This document shows positions 8,446 to 21,535 of a stretch of DNA of 64,000 bases, piece after piece (position 1 is the stretch's first letter; each line of letters starts with the position of its first letter). A program made the translations under genes and the position numbers. The stretch lies in assembly GCA_035276765.1 (NCBI GenBank), contig DATELH010000002.1:620001-684000 (forward strand), in the 5' to 3' direction. Source of the stretch: DATASD01 sp035276765. Its GTDB lineage: Bacteria; Patescibacteriota; Saccharimonadia; Saccharimonadales; UBA4665. Below the pieces are notes generated by a model, which did no database searches, was not told the DNA's origin, and saw only the letters and a program-made list of their open reading frames with translations.

Positions 8446-9261
8446 ATGTATATCGGGGTAGACATCGGGGGGACAAAAACATTAGTCGGTTGTCTTAACG
8501 ACGAAGGTGTCATACAACAAAAAATTAAATTCCCCACCCCGCACGAATACAAAGATTTCCTCAAGGAATTGGCGAATGCTGTTGATAAATTGTCTACAAA
8601 TGATTTCCGCGCTGCTGGCGTGGCCATCCCAGGCAAGCTCGACCGTCAGCATGGCCGCGTTATAGCGCTGGGTAATTTACCGTGGCGAAATGCCCCCATA
8701 CAAACAGACATTGAGCACATTGTACACTGCCCAGTTGCCATCGAAAACGACGCGAAACTAGCAGCCCTCTCCGAAGCCATGCTCCTCAAAGAGCATCGGC
8801 GGGTGCTGTATATAACCGTCAGCACCGGCATTGGTACAGGTGTTGTACAGGATGGTAAGTTGGCACCTTCCCTCATCGATGCAGAGAGTGGCCAGATGTG
8901 GCTCGAGCACAAAGGGAAGCTCGCCCGTTGGGAAACCTTCGCCTCGGGAAAGGCGATCGTGGAGCAATTCGGCAAACAGGCTTCGGAAATCCAGGATAGT
9001 GCTACTTGGAAAATTATCGCTCACAATATCACTCTTGGCTTGCTCGAACTCATCGCGGTCATTCAACCCGACGCTATTGTATTTGGTGGCGCTGTAAGCG
9101 ACTATTTTGACCGTTTTGCACCCCCTCTGGCAAAAGAGTTGTCCAAGTACGAGACGCCGCTCACGCCTACACCGATCATCCTTCAGGCAAAAAGGCCCGA
9201 AGAAGCCGTACTATTTGGTTGCTATGATCTAGCAAAGACGCACTATGGACACTCTGCTTAG
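8446..9261 (+). CDS. ROK family sugar kinase-like protein
   Basis: 271 residues with the ROK/actin-like ATPase fold: phosphate 1 motif DIGGTKT (5-11), AGVAIPGKL, the END sugar-binding motif in VAIENDAKLAAL, and STGIGTG (phosphate 2). Glucokinases of this family phosphorylate sugars at C6. The usual zinc motif C-x-C-G-x(2)-G-C-x-E is missing: after ESGQMWLEHKG the cysteines are absent, so the metal site is lost or changed and the substrate is uncertain. TACACT ends 9 bases before the ATG (probable leaderless start). It overlaps the next gene by 17 bases. Confidence 0.85.
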   Translation: MYIGVDIGGTKTLVGCLNDEGVIQQKIKFPTPHEYKDFLKELANAVDKLSTNDFRAAGVAIPGKLDRQHGRVIALGNLPWRNAPIQTDIEHIVHCPVAIENDAKLAALSEAMLLKEHRRVLYITVSTGIGTGVVQDGKLAPSLIDAESGQMWLEHKGKLARWETFASGKAIVEQFGKQASEIQDSATWKIIAHNITLGLLELIAVIQPDAIVFGGAVSDYFDRFAPPLAKELSKYETPLTPTPIILQAKRPEEAVLFGCYDLAKTHYGHSA

Positions 9262-9706
9262 CGCCTTGCGCATCGAGTACCCGAACATTCGGTTTATGGC
9301 AGGTAAAACGTGCTGTTGGTCAGCCCAAACGCAGACTATCACCTATGACCCAATTGACACAGACGAGACGGTATGGGGCATTTTGCATGAACTAGGCCAC
9401 GCGTTGCTTGGACATACCACATACCAAACGGATATTGAGCTTCTCCAGAAGGAGATGCTGGCTTGGGAGGAGGCACGTATCCTTGCCGAGCAACATAATA
9501 TAAGGCTCAATGAAGACCACATTCAGGACTGTTTAGACAGTTATAGGGACTGGATTAACCGACGCAGTACTTGCCCTATGTGCGGCACAAAAAGCCTCTC
9601 TACGGCCCACAACGAGTATCAGTGTTTTAACTGCCAAACAACTTGGCACGTGAGCCCCGCACGCCACCACAGACCCTACCGCCGACAAATACAAAAACTG
9701 CCCTAG
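9245..9706 (+). CDS. HExxH metallopeptidase-like protein with C-terminal zinc ribbon
   Basis: 153 residues. A central HELGHALLGH helix (HExxH plus a nearby third His) and an acidic helix (MLAWEEARILAE) resemble small ImmA/IrrE-type zinc peptidases. The C-terminus holds two CxxC pairs (CPMCGTKS and CFNCQTTW) that form a likely zinc ribbon. No signal peptide, so it should act in the cytoplasm. It overlaps the ROK gene and is followed by a terminator. The combination of a peptidase core and a zinc ribbon suggests binding of nucleic acid or a partner; the substrate is unknown. Confidence 0.7.
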   Translation: MDTLLSALRIEYPNIRFMAGKTCCWSAQTQTITYDPIDTDETVWGILHELGHALLGHTTYQTDIELLQKEMLAWEEARILAEQHNIRLNEDHIQDCLDSYRDWINRRSTCPMCGTKSLSTAHNEYQCFNCQTTWHVSPARHHRPYRRQIQKLP

Positions 9707-9729
9707 CTTTTTAGAGCCAAGGCAGTTTT
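9694..9729. terminator. Bidirectional terminator between the HExxH gene and the KGG gene
   Basis: Perfect 9-bp stem AAAACTGCC / GGCAGTTTT with an 18-base loop, A-rich on one side and T-rich on the other, placed between two convergent genes. It overlaps the last codons of the HExxH gene. Confidence 0.75.
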
Positions 9730-9745
9730 ATTGATATACCACTTC

Positions 9746-9964
9746 TTAGGCGGCAGTAGAGTCAACGTCTACGACTTTTTTAGTGCGGCGCGAAATGCGG
9801 CCACCCTTAGCGCCTGCAACACGTGCAAGCTCGCGGTTTGCGTAAAAGCCACCTGTACGGCCTTTCTTGCCACCCATCGCACCAATGCGTGCGTAAAAGT
9901 CTTTACCGTGATTCTTTTTGTTGGTTTCGGCAGCAGCTTTGCCACCAGCTTTCGTTCCAGCCAT
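9746..9964 (-). CDS. Small basic KGG-repeat (Con-10/GsiB-like) stress protein
   Basis: 72 residues, rich in Gly, Lys and Ala, with repeats of the type IGAMGGKKG and AGAKGGRIS: the KGG motif of YciG/GsiB/Con-10-like general stress proteins. These are small hydrophilic proteins, probably disordered, linked to desiccation or stress survival. It has its own near-consensus promoter, a leader of roughly 90 bases with a stable hairpin, and an AAGGGAG ribosome-binding site. Such a leader is unusual here, where many transcripts seem leaderless, and suggests post-transcriptional control. Confidence 0.8.
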   Translation of the reverse strand: MAGTKAGGKAAAETNKKNHGKDFYARIGAMGGKKGRTGGFYANRELARVAGAKGGRISRRTKKVVDVDSTAA

Positions 9965-10009
9965 CTGAAAACTCCCTTAAATTTACTGCTTCCGCCTTAA
10001 GGAATAAAA

Positions 10010-10035
10010 GGTCCGGCACCTAACAGATGCGAACC
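10010..10035 (-). promoter_or_regulatory. Hairpin in the 5' leader of the KGG gene
   Basis: Minus-strand RNA can form GGTTCG/CGGACC plus CATC/GGTG with one bulged C and a TGTTA loop: 10 base pairs in total. It lies in the leader between promoter and ribosome-binding site. A regulatory role is an inference. Confidence 0.45.
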
Positions 10036-10062
10036 CTTCAATTTCCTCACGAAATTATGCTT

Positions 10063-10091
10063 ATGATAACACGGAATATTGCTAATGTCAA
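10063..10091 (-). promoter_or_regulatory. Promoter of the KGG stress-protein gene
   Basis: Minus strand: TTGACA (10086-10091), 17-base spacer, TATCAT (10063-10068). A perfect -35 box. Confidence 0.75.
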
Positions 10092-10135
10092 TACTTCCCC
10101 TTCCCTTTTGGTGCTTTATGTGAGACTATAGGGTA

Positions 10136-10930
10136 ATGTCCGAGACGGTTCTGTTTACCGACGGTGCGCCCGTCGCAGCCTTTGAAGATTCTGAACTTAT
10201 TCCAAATAACCCAATTGTTCTAACCTCTCTCGACGCCGAAAACGAAAGCCCAAGCAAAGAACCACAGCAGTCGGCCCTACTCACAAAAATGCTACGACTT
10301 TCTCCTGACGAAAAGGAGACAGCTCTGCAGCGAGCCATAGACCACTTCGGTTTAGTAAAGGGTGTTGTGGCAAGATTTATGCGACGAGGTACAGTACGTC
10401 CGTTCGAAGATTTAGAGAGCGACGGTCATTATGGGCTTCTCGATGCTGCACTGACTTACGTTCCAGGCAAAGGCGATGCTTGCTTCGAAGCCTATGCACG
10501 AATACGGATTGCCGGCGCCATTCGAGACGGCTACCGCAGTTACTTTGGTGGCCGTAAGTATGAAAACTACCGTGAGCCTTCGGTCTTTTTACCAAATGTA
10601 ATAGCCCTCGATGCGAGCATTGACGGTACCCAGCAGGACGCGGACAACCTGATAAGCCTTTTCCCCGACAATAGCCCTCTACCAGAAGAACTCATAATCA
10701 TGAAAGATGAGACGACACAACTTCACGAAGCCATTCGCAGTCTTCCGGAACGTGACCAGCAGATTATACAAATGTCCTATTTTGAAAACCGTACGCTAGC
10801 CGAAGTAGGCAAGGCACTAGGTGTTAGTGAATCAAGGGTCTCACAGTTGCGTTCTCGTGCTATTGGAAACTTACGAAGTTCGTTGCATGAGCTAAATAAA
10901 GAGGATTTTGAGAGCCAAACTAACTTATAA
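10136..10930 (+). CDS. RNA polymerase sigma factor, FliA/WhiG-like (group 3 sigma-70)
   Basis: 264 residues. Region 2 spans about 60-140 (FEDLESDGHYGLLDAALTY, then FEAYARIRIAGAIRDGYRS), the arrangement seen in FliA, WhiG and SigB-type factors. Region 4 is LPERDQQIIQMSYFENRTL and VSESRVSQLRSRA (about 202-240), the -35-binding helix-turn-helix. Region 3 is short and the first ~50 residues are variable. No flagellar gene is in view, so it may serve a stress or developmental regulon, or the pilus genes; no anti-sigma gene lies next to it. A strong terminator follows directly. Confidence 0.9.
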   Translation: MSETVLFTDGAPVAAFEDSELIPNNPIVLTSLDAENESPSKEPQQSALLTKMLRLSPDEKETALQRAIDHFGLVKGVVARFMRRGTVRPFEDLESDGHYGLLDAALTYVPGKGDACFEAYARIRIAGAIRDGYRSYFGGRKYENYREPSVFLPNVIALDASIDGTQQDADNLISLFPDNSPLPEELIIMKDETTQLHEAIRSLPERDQQIIQMSYFENRTLAEVGKALGVSESRVSQLRSRAIGNLRSSLHELNKEDFESQTNL

Positions 10931-10931
10931 G

Positions 10932-10962
10932 AGAAAAGCCATCCTATTCGGATGGCTTTTCT
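10932..10962 (+). terminator. Terminator after the sigma factor gene
   Basis: Perfect 13-bp stem (AGAAAAGCCATCC and its complement), loop TATTC. It also faces the 3' end of the 5S gene and may serve both strands. Confidence 0.85.
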
Positions 10963-10969
10963 ATAATTC

Positions 10970-11081
10970 GGCACCGTGCTATTTTCCCAAGGGTGAACCC
11001 CAAGTATTGTAACCGCTACGAGGCTTAACTGCTGTGTTCGGTATGGGAACAGGTGTTTCCCTCGCGCCATGGGCACCGATT
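10970..11081 (-). rRNA. rrf: 5S ribosomal RNA
   Basis: About 112 nt. Recognised on the minus strand by CCATACCGAACACAG (the conserved loop), GTTAAGCC, GGGGTTCACCC and terminal sequences CGGTGCC / GGTGCCG that pair with two G-U pairs. It is the last gene of the rRNA operon, about 190 bases after 23S. The exact ends are estimates. Confidence 0.9.
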
Positions 11082-11274
11082 TCAGTGTAGTTTCAAATGA
11101 CGTAACTGTCTGTGAAAAATTACACACCTATCGGTGTCCACTTACAAGTAGTACGGCGATATTGTTAAAGCTTTAACAAACGGTGTTCGTCTTGTGACGA
11201 ACATCAATAACTAGTCAATGCACTTCTCTCATTCTCTCCATCAACAAGGATGAACGAATGAGAGAACGTAAAAA

Positions 11275-14447
<3,173 letters not shown>

Positions 14448-14733
14448 TTTTACGTACAAGGTAAAACTCGAAAGTTTTAACCTCTTGTGCAATTGACTAG
14501 TTATTGGTATTCACCAACAACATGCCGTTTGTTAAAAATTTGCTTTTCTCAATATCTACTAAATTTTTAAGTTACAAACTCAAGGAAGCCCATTGTTTGA
14601 TGCTTTACCTTGAGTTTACACTAGAAGCCAAATGTTGTCCTCGTGTCTAAACTCAAGAAGCTTTTAAATGATATCAGTTTCAACAGAGGTTGTAAAGCAA
14701 AAAGTGCTGACAAAATTGCTACATTATTACCTC

Positions 14734-14810
14734 TGGTGGAGACACAGGGACTCGAACCCTGGACCCCCTGCTTGCAAAGCAGGTGCTCTAGCCAACTGAG
14801 CTATGTCCCC
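14734..14810 (-). tRNA. tRNA-Ala (anticodon TGC)
   Basis: Full cloverleaf on the minus strand: acceptor GGGGACA/TGTCTCC, D-arm TAGCTCAGTTGG, anticodon loop TTTGCAA, T-arm GGTTCGAGTCC, and an encoded 3' CCA. It lies in the 16S-23S spacer. Confidence 0.95.
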
Positions 14811-14871
14811 AGAAATCCAGTAAAACTTGTAGCTATGAGTGCGTCTTACACGAAAGATGCAGGTCTCAAAA

Positions 14872-14948
14872 TGGTGGGCGATGAGGGACTCGAACCTCCG
14901 ACCTCGTCATTATCAGTGACGCGCTCTAACCAGCTGAGCTAATCGCCC
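14872..14948 (-). tRNA. tRNA-Ile (anticodon GAT)
   Basis: Cloverleaf on the minus strand: acceptor GGGCGAT/ATCGCCC, anticodon loop CTGATAA, T-arm GGTTCGAGTCC, encoded CCA. It is the first tRNA after 16S in the spacer, the usual Ile-Ala order. Confidence 0.95.
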
Positions 14949-15120
14949 CCACGTCCATCGAGACCTCGCGCTATTATACCGAAAAGTGCATGCCTACGGC
15001 AAGAGTTCTAAAGAAAAAGGCGCTGATTTGTAACCATGCGCCTCTCGCTTAAAAACTTGGTAGTGCCATCAACGTCAATTCGTCGTTTCAGAACTGAGTT
15101 CTTGCCAACGCATTGCTGCT

Positions 15121-15161
15121 TTGGTACGTACATTGTCAGTACTGAATTTACAATGTACCAA
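15121..15161 (-). repeat. Inverted repeat in the 16S-23S spacer (probable processing stem)
   Basis: TACATTGT / ACAATGTA with flanking TTGG / CCAA forms a 12-bp stem with a 4-base bulge, about 50 bases after the 16S 3' end. It is likely part of the precursor stem cut by RNase III; this role is inferred from position. Confidence 0.5.
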
Positions 15162-15212
15162 GACCGACCTAGCTCTCTAGTGATTGCTCGACTAGATGCT
15201 AGTTTTCTCCCT

Positions 15213-16700
<1,488 letters not shown>

Positions 16701-16859
16701 AAACTTCAGTCGAACATCTGACCGTAAGGGATGACTCCCTCTTAGTCAAACTGACTTATTTAAAACAATTCAAAAATGAACTGACGTTGATTTGCACTAC
16801 CAAATTTTTAATGAACTTTTCGGAGACGTTTTAATACAACCCCCGAAAGCTCTCCACAT

Positions 16860-16888
16860 ATACTACGGGGTGCTCTCGCTATTGTCAA
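16860..16888 (-). promoter_or_regulatory. rRNA operon promoter
   Basis: Minus strand: TTGACA (16883-16888), 17-base spacer, TAGTAT (16860-16865), about 150 bases upstream of mature 16S. It lies between the gyrA stop and 16S; the interval holds nothing else I can name. Confidence 0.8.
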
Positions 16889-16941
16889 GATAAATCTACC
16901 TAAAATGATGGTGATAATTACATCACTTTTTAAGAGGTAGC

Positions 16942-19491
16942 CTATTTTTCTACTGCAGCTGTCTCCACTTCGCTGTCTTCATCGTCATTCTCAGCAATGT
17001 CCACGAGTGCCAGCGACACCACCTCATCGCCATCATTTAAGCGCATGATGCGAACACCCTGAGTTGCACGGCCAAGCTCTGGAATGTCCTTAATGCCGAG
17101 ACGAATAGTCTGGCCTTGCGAAGAGATAATAATCACCTCTTGCGTATCGCCCACGAGTGTCTTAACACCAATCAGGTTACCAGTCTTGACGTTTACCACA
17201 GCCGACCGAATACCAACACCACCACGGGCGTGTGGAGTAAATTGCGCCACTTTGGTGCGCTTGCCGTAACCGTACTGGCTGATCACAAAGATGCTCGAGC
17301 CAGCCTGCACGATATCCATGCCAATTACTTGATCATTTGGACGCAAGCGGATGCCGCGCACGCCACGCGACGCCCGACCCATAGCTCGCACATCTTTTTC
17401 GTGGAAGCGGATAGCCTGACCGAGTGAAGTCGAAATTACGATTTCATCGTCGCCAGAAGTCATGCGAATCCACTTCAGCTCGTCACCTTGATCTAGATTA
17501 ATTGAGATCAAGCCCGAGCTACGCACATTCTGATACTGCTCAAACGGCGTTTTCTTCACGACACCCCGCACCGTGCACATAAACAGGTTGCCAGCAGCGG
17601 TTTGCTTGCTCACGTTAATGACCGCGCTCACCGTTTCCTCAGGTTGTAATTGCAGTAAGTTTACGAGCGCAATGCCTTTGGCGCTCAAATTTGAAGCCGG
17701 CACTTCATAGGTCTTCAGGCGAAAGACACGACCTTTGTTTGTGAAGAAGAGTAAGAAGTCGTGCGTACTTGCGTTCACCACATGTTCAATAACATCTTCT
17801 TCGCGCGTGGCCATCCCGCGCCGGCCCTTGCCGCCACGACCCTGCTTTTTGTATTCAGCGATCGGGCTGCGCTTGATGTAGTTAGCTGAAGTGAGCGTTA
17901 CGACCACTTGTTCATCAGGAACCAGGTCTTCGTCACTCATTTTTCCTAACTCTTGTGGGATGATTTTGGTACGGCGTTCATCACCATACTGCTTCTTGAG
18001 CCCTTCAAACTCTTCCTTGATTATTGCCAATATTTTTTGTTCGTCGACCAAGATGGCTTCGAGTTCGGCAATCGTCTTCAAGAGTTCGGCTAATTCATCT
18101 TCGATCTTTTTGCGTTCCAAACCGGCTAACGTACGCAATTGCATCGCCAAAATGGCTTTGGCCTGAATTTCGCTGAGGCCAAAACGTTTTATAAGATTTG
18201 CCTGCGCTTCCTCAGTGGTCTCGCTGGATCGAATCGTATTAATGACCTCGTCGATGTGGTCGAGTGCGATCTTGAGCCCTTCTAAAATATGAGCGCGTTC
18301 TTTAGCTCTACGAAGTTCATATTCGGTACGACGGCGCACGACAGACCGACGATGCTTAATATGTTCTTGAATAATATCCTGAAGGCCAAGCACACGCGGC
18401 TGAATGCCGTCGATCAGCGCCATCATATTGTAGTGGAATGCGGTCTGAAGAGGTGTCAGTTTGTAGAGTTGGTTGAGGAGTTTTTTGGGGTATGCGTCTT
18501 TTTTTAGATCAATTACAATGCGCACGGCACCACGCGCACTTTCATCGCGGATATCGGAGATACCGTTAATTTTCTTTTCTTTAACCAGGTCGGCAATTTT
18601 TATGACCAGCGATTCTTTGTTCAATGCGTAGGGGATTTCCGTGACGACAATCTGATGGCGGCCCTTATTGCCTTCGACAATCTCTGCTATACCCCGCACC
18701 ACAACACCACCACGGCCGGTTGCGTAGGCAGTGCGAATTGATTCTTTGCCATAGACCACACCACCGGTTGGGAAATCTGGCCCTTTCACATACTTCAAAA
18801 GGTCGTCAAGCGTCGCCTCGGGATTGTCGATCTGGTGAATCGTGGCATCGATAAGTTCATGCAGGTTGTGTGGCGGGATGTTTGTAGCCATACCAACAGC
18901 GATGCCTAGTTGTCCATTCAACAACAAGTTTGGCATTTTACCAGGGAGGACGGTCGGCTCTTGTGTTGTACCGTCGTAGTTATCGCGGAAATCAACTGTC
19001 TCTTTGTCGATGTCTGCCAGAAGCTCATCCGCCAAGCGTGCCATTTTCGCCTCAGTGTAGCGCATGGCGGCCGGCGGGTCTCCATCCATCGAGCCAAAGT
19101 TACCCTGCCCGTTGATGAGCGTGTATCGCATTGACCATGGCTGTGCCATACGGACCATAGCTTCGTAAATGGAGGAGTCGCCGTGGGGATGGTATTTACC
19201 CATTACCGCACCAACAACGTTGGCACTCTTGCGATGACGCGCACTCGAGCGCAAGCCATCATTGTTCATGCTGTACAAAATACGGCGATGTACTGGTTTC
19301 ATGCCATCACGAACATCTGGTAAGGCACGGTCAATAATAACGCTCATTGAATAACGGAGGTAACTATCCTCCATCACGTTTTCAACTGTTCGGTTCTCTA
19401 CAGTCCTCGAATGAGTCTGTAAAACTTCCCCCTCTAGGGGTTTCTGGCTTTGGCTATCTTGTTGGTCGTCCATGGCTTTACTCTGATCCAT
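16942..19491 (-). CDS. gyrA: DNA gyrase subunit A
   Basis: 849 residues. The breakage-reunion domain carries the catalytic tyrosine in AAMRYTEAKM (Tyr145), preceded by a quinolone-pocket helix (GKYHPHGDSSIYEAMVRM). The C-terminal beta-pinwheel has the GyrA box QGRGGKG (about residue 550), needed to wrap DNA for negative supercoiling, so this is gyrase and not topoisomerase IV. The first ~38 residues are a charged extension. The gene starts one base after the gyrB stop. It ends in an acidic tail (ENDDEDSEVE), common in GyrA. Confidence 0.96.
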   Translation of the reverse strand: MDQSKAMDDQQDSQSQKPLEGEVLQTHSRTVENRTVENVMEDSYLRYSMSVIIDRALPDVRDGMKPVHRRILYSMNNDGLRSSARHRKSANVVGAVMGKYHPHGDSSIYEAMVRMAQPWSMRYTLINGQGNFGSMDGDPPAAMRYTEAKMARLADELLADIDKETVDFRDNYDGTTQEPTVLPGKMPNLLLNGQLGIAVGMATNIPPHNLHELIDATIHQIDNPEATLDDLLKYVKGPDFPTGGVVYGKESIRTAYATGRGGVVVRGIAEIVEGNKGRHQIVVTEIPYALNKESLVIKIADLVKEKKINGISDIRDESARGAVRIVIDLKKDAYPKKLLNQLYKLTPLQTAFHYNMMALIDGIQPRVLGLQDIIQEHIKHRRSVVRRRTEYELRRAKERAHILEGLKIALDHIDEVINTIRSSETTEEAQANLIKRFGLSEIQAKAILAMQLRTLAGLERKKIEDELAELLKTIAELEAILVDEQKILAIIKEEFEGLKKQYGDERRTKIIPQELGKMSDEDLVPDEQVVVTLTSANYIKRSPIAEYKKQGRGGKGRRGMATREEDVIEHVVNASTHDFLLFFTNKGRVFRLKTYEVPASNLSAKGIALVNLLQLQPEETVSAVINVSKQTAAGNLFMCTVRGVVKKTPFEQYQNVRSSGLISINLDQGDELKWIRMTSGDDEIVISTSLGQAIRFHEKDVRAMGRASRGVRGIRLRPNDQVIGMDIVQAGSSIFVISQYGYGKRTKVAQFTPHARGGVGIRSAVVNVKTGNLIGVKTLVGDTQEVIIISSQGQTIRLGIKDIPELGRATQGVRIMRLNDGDEVVSLALVDIAENDDEDSEVETAAVEK

Positions 19492-19492
19492 A

Positions 19493-21457
19493 TTAAATAT
19501 CCAAGTCTTTCACAAAGCGAGCGTGCGTTTGAATAAAGTTTTTGCGCAATTCTACTTCTGTACCCATCAACTTATTGAAAATAGCGTCAGCTTTTTCGGC
19601 ATCTTCGATCCGGACTTGCACTAACACGCGCTTTGTCGAGTTCATTGTTGTCTCGAACAACTGCTCAGCGTCCATTTCGCCCAAACCTTTGTAACGTTTT
19701 TGCTCGATAAAGCCAGCTTGGCGAAAACGTTCGTCTTCTTCACCCACCTTTAAGCCTTCTTTTTTACGCTTCCCAATTGCAGCATCGAGCACTTTTTCAA
19801 GTTCATCCTCGTCATATATAAAGACGCTCGACTTTCGGCCCGGTTTTACAAGCTCAAACAGCGGCGGCTTGGCTAGGTATACATGGCCACCGTCAATAAC
19901 TGGCTTCATAAAACGGAAGAAAAACGTAAGCAAGAGCGTACTAATGTGTGAGCCATCTACATCAGCATCGGTCATGATAATAATCCGACCGTAGCGCAGG
20001 CCGCTCATGTCGAACGAATCTTCAATACCAACACCCAATGCTTTGATGAGACTCAGAATTTCGTTGTTTGCGAGCATTTTATCAAGACGAGCGCGCTCAA
20101 CGTTCAACACTTTACCCCGCAGTGGCAGAATAGCTTGCGTTTTGCTGTCACGTCCAGACTTCGCTGATCCGCCAGCAGAGTCACCCTCTACCAAATATAT
20201 CTCCGAATTAATCGGGTCTTTACTTGAACAGTCCGCCAATTTTCCAGGCATGCTCGAACCTTCCAACACACCCTTACGAATGATGTTGTCGCGGGCGGCA
20301 CGGGCGGCCTTTCGTGCTCGAGCGGCAAGCAATGCCTTGCCGACAATTTTCTTAGCGATTGCCGGATGCTCTTCTAGATAGTAAGTAAAATATTCGGTCA
20401 TTACTTGGTCGACATAGCCGCGGATCTCAGGGTTACCCAGTTTGTTTTTAGTCTGGCCCTCAAACTGCGGGTCAGGCAACTTCACTAAAATAACAGCGGT
20501 CAGGCCTTCGCGACAATCTTCACCGGTGAGGTTCTCTTCTTTTTCTTTGAGAAGGCCAGCCTTGCGCGCATAATCGTTGACCACACGCGTGAGCGCCGTG
20601 CGAAAACCAGTTAGGTGAGTACCGCCGTCAGGGTTAAAGACGTTGTTTGCAAACTGTTTGATTGTCTCGCTGAAGCTCTCGGTGTATTGTGCGGCAATTT
20701 CAACCTGCACCTCTTTAATCTGCTTATCGACATAAAACACGTCCTCGTCAACGGCTTCTTTGCCAAGGTTTAAATGCGTAACATACGATTTAATACCACC
20801 CTCAAAATAAAAGCTGTAGCGTTTTCCGCTTCGTTCATCGATAATCGTAGTTCGAATACCCTTTGTGAGATATGCCTGATGACGCAAACGATCAATGATG
20901 GTGTCATAGTTAAACTTAATTGTCTCGAGGATAGTGTCATCCGGATAAAAAGTAATCTCTGTGCCAGTTTTATCCGTTTTACCAATGACTTTGAGGTCGT
21001 ACTGGGGAACACCCGCGGCATATTCTTGCTGAAAGATTTTACCTTCACTGAAGACCGTGACGATAAGACGTGATGAGAGGGCATTCACAACACTCGAGCC
21101 CACACCATGCAGACCACCAGAAACCTTGTAGCCACCGCCGCCAAATTTACCGCCAGCATGGAGCACGGTAAGCACGGTCTCTACGGTGCTTTTGCCTGTT
21201 TTTGGGTGAATGTCAGTCGGAATGCCACGACCATCATCAAACACCGTTACGCTACCGTCGGCCTGCAACGTAACAATTACTTGGGTTGCGTGGCCGGCCA
21301 AAGCTTCATCGATACCGTTGTCGACCAACTCCCATACCAAGTGGTGCAATCCCTCCACACCAGTGCCACCAATATACATACCCGGTCGCTTTCGAACCGG
21401 CTCAAGACCCTCAAGCACTTGAATTTGATTTGCTGAATACTCTTTTTGTTTAGCCAC
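19493..21457 (-). CDS. gyrB: DNA gyrase subunit B
   Basis: 654 residues. GHKL ATPase domain: ELVDNGIDEALAGHA, DDGRGIPTDIHPKTGKS and GGLHGVGSSVVNALS; TOPRIM domain: EGDSAGGSAKSGRD and the metal-binding TDADVDGSHI; C-terminal QKRYKGLGEM. It hydrolyses ATP to drive strand passage by GyrA. The start codon is GTG at 21457 after an AGAGGG ribosome-binding site. gyrB-gyrA form one operon under the promoter just upstream. Confidence 0.96.
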   Translation of the reverse strand: MAKQKEYSANQIQVLEGLEPVRKRPGMYIGGTGVEGLHHLVWELVDNGIDEALAGHATQVIVTLQADGSVTVFDDGRGIPTDIHPKTGKSTVETVLTVLHAGGKFGGGGYKVSGGLHGVGSSVVNALSSRLIVTVFSEGKIFQQEYAAGVPQYDLKVIGKTDKTGTEITFYPDDTILETIKFNYDTIIDRLRHQAYLTKGIRTTIIDERSGKRYSFYFEGGIKSYVTHLNLGKEAVDEDVFYVDKQIKEVQVEIAAQYTESFSETIKQFANNVFNPDGGTHLTGFRTALTRVVNDYARKAGLLKEKEENLTGEDCREGLTAVILVKLPDPQFEGQTKNKLGNPEIRGYVDQVMTEYFTYYLEEHPAIAKKIVGKALLAARARKAARAARDNIIRKGVLEGSSMPGKLADCSSKDPINSEIYLVEGDSAGGSAKSGRDSKTQAILPLRGKVLNVERARLDKMLANNEILSLIKALGVGIEDSFDMSGLRYGRIIIMTDADVDGSHISTLLLTFFFRFMKPVIDGGHVYLAKPPLFELVKPGRKSSVFIYDEDELEKVLDAAIGKRKKEGLKVGEEDERFRQAGFIEQKRYKGLGEMDAEQLFETTMNSTKRVLVQVRIEDAEKADAIFNKLMGTEVELRKNFIQTHARFVKDLDI

Positions 21458-21503
21458 TTTTAAAAACCCTCTAATCAGTTAAGATCTGTCCCACTTACCT
21501 TAT

Positions 21504-21532
21504 AGTATAGTCCCTTTTCCCGCAAATCACAA
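21504..21532 (-). promoter_or_regulatory. gyrBA promoter
   Basis: Minus strand: TTGTGA (21527-21532), 17-base spacer, TATACT (21504-21509). The promoter sits right behind the stop of the VirD4-like gene. Confidence 0.65.
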
Positions 21533-21535
21533 CCG

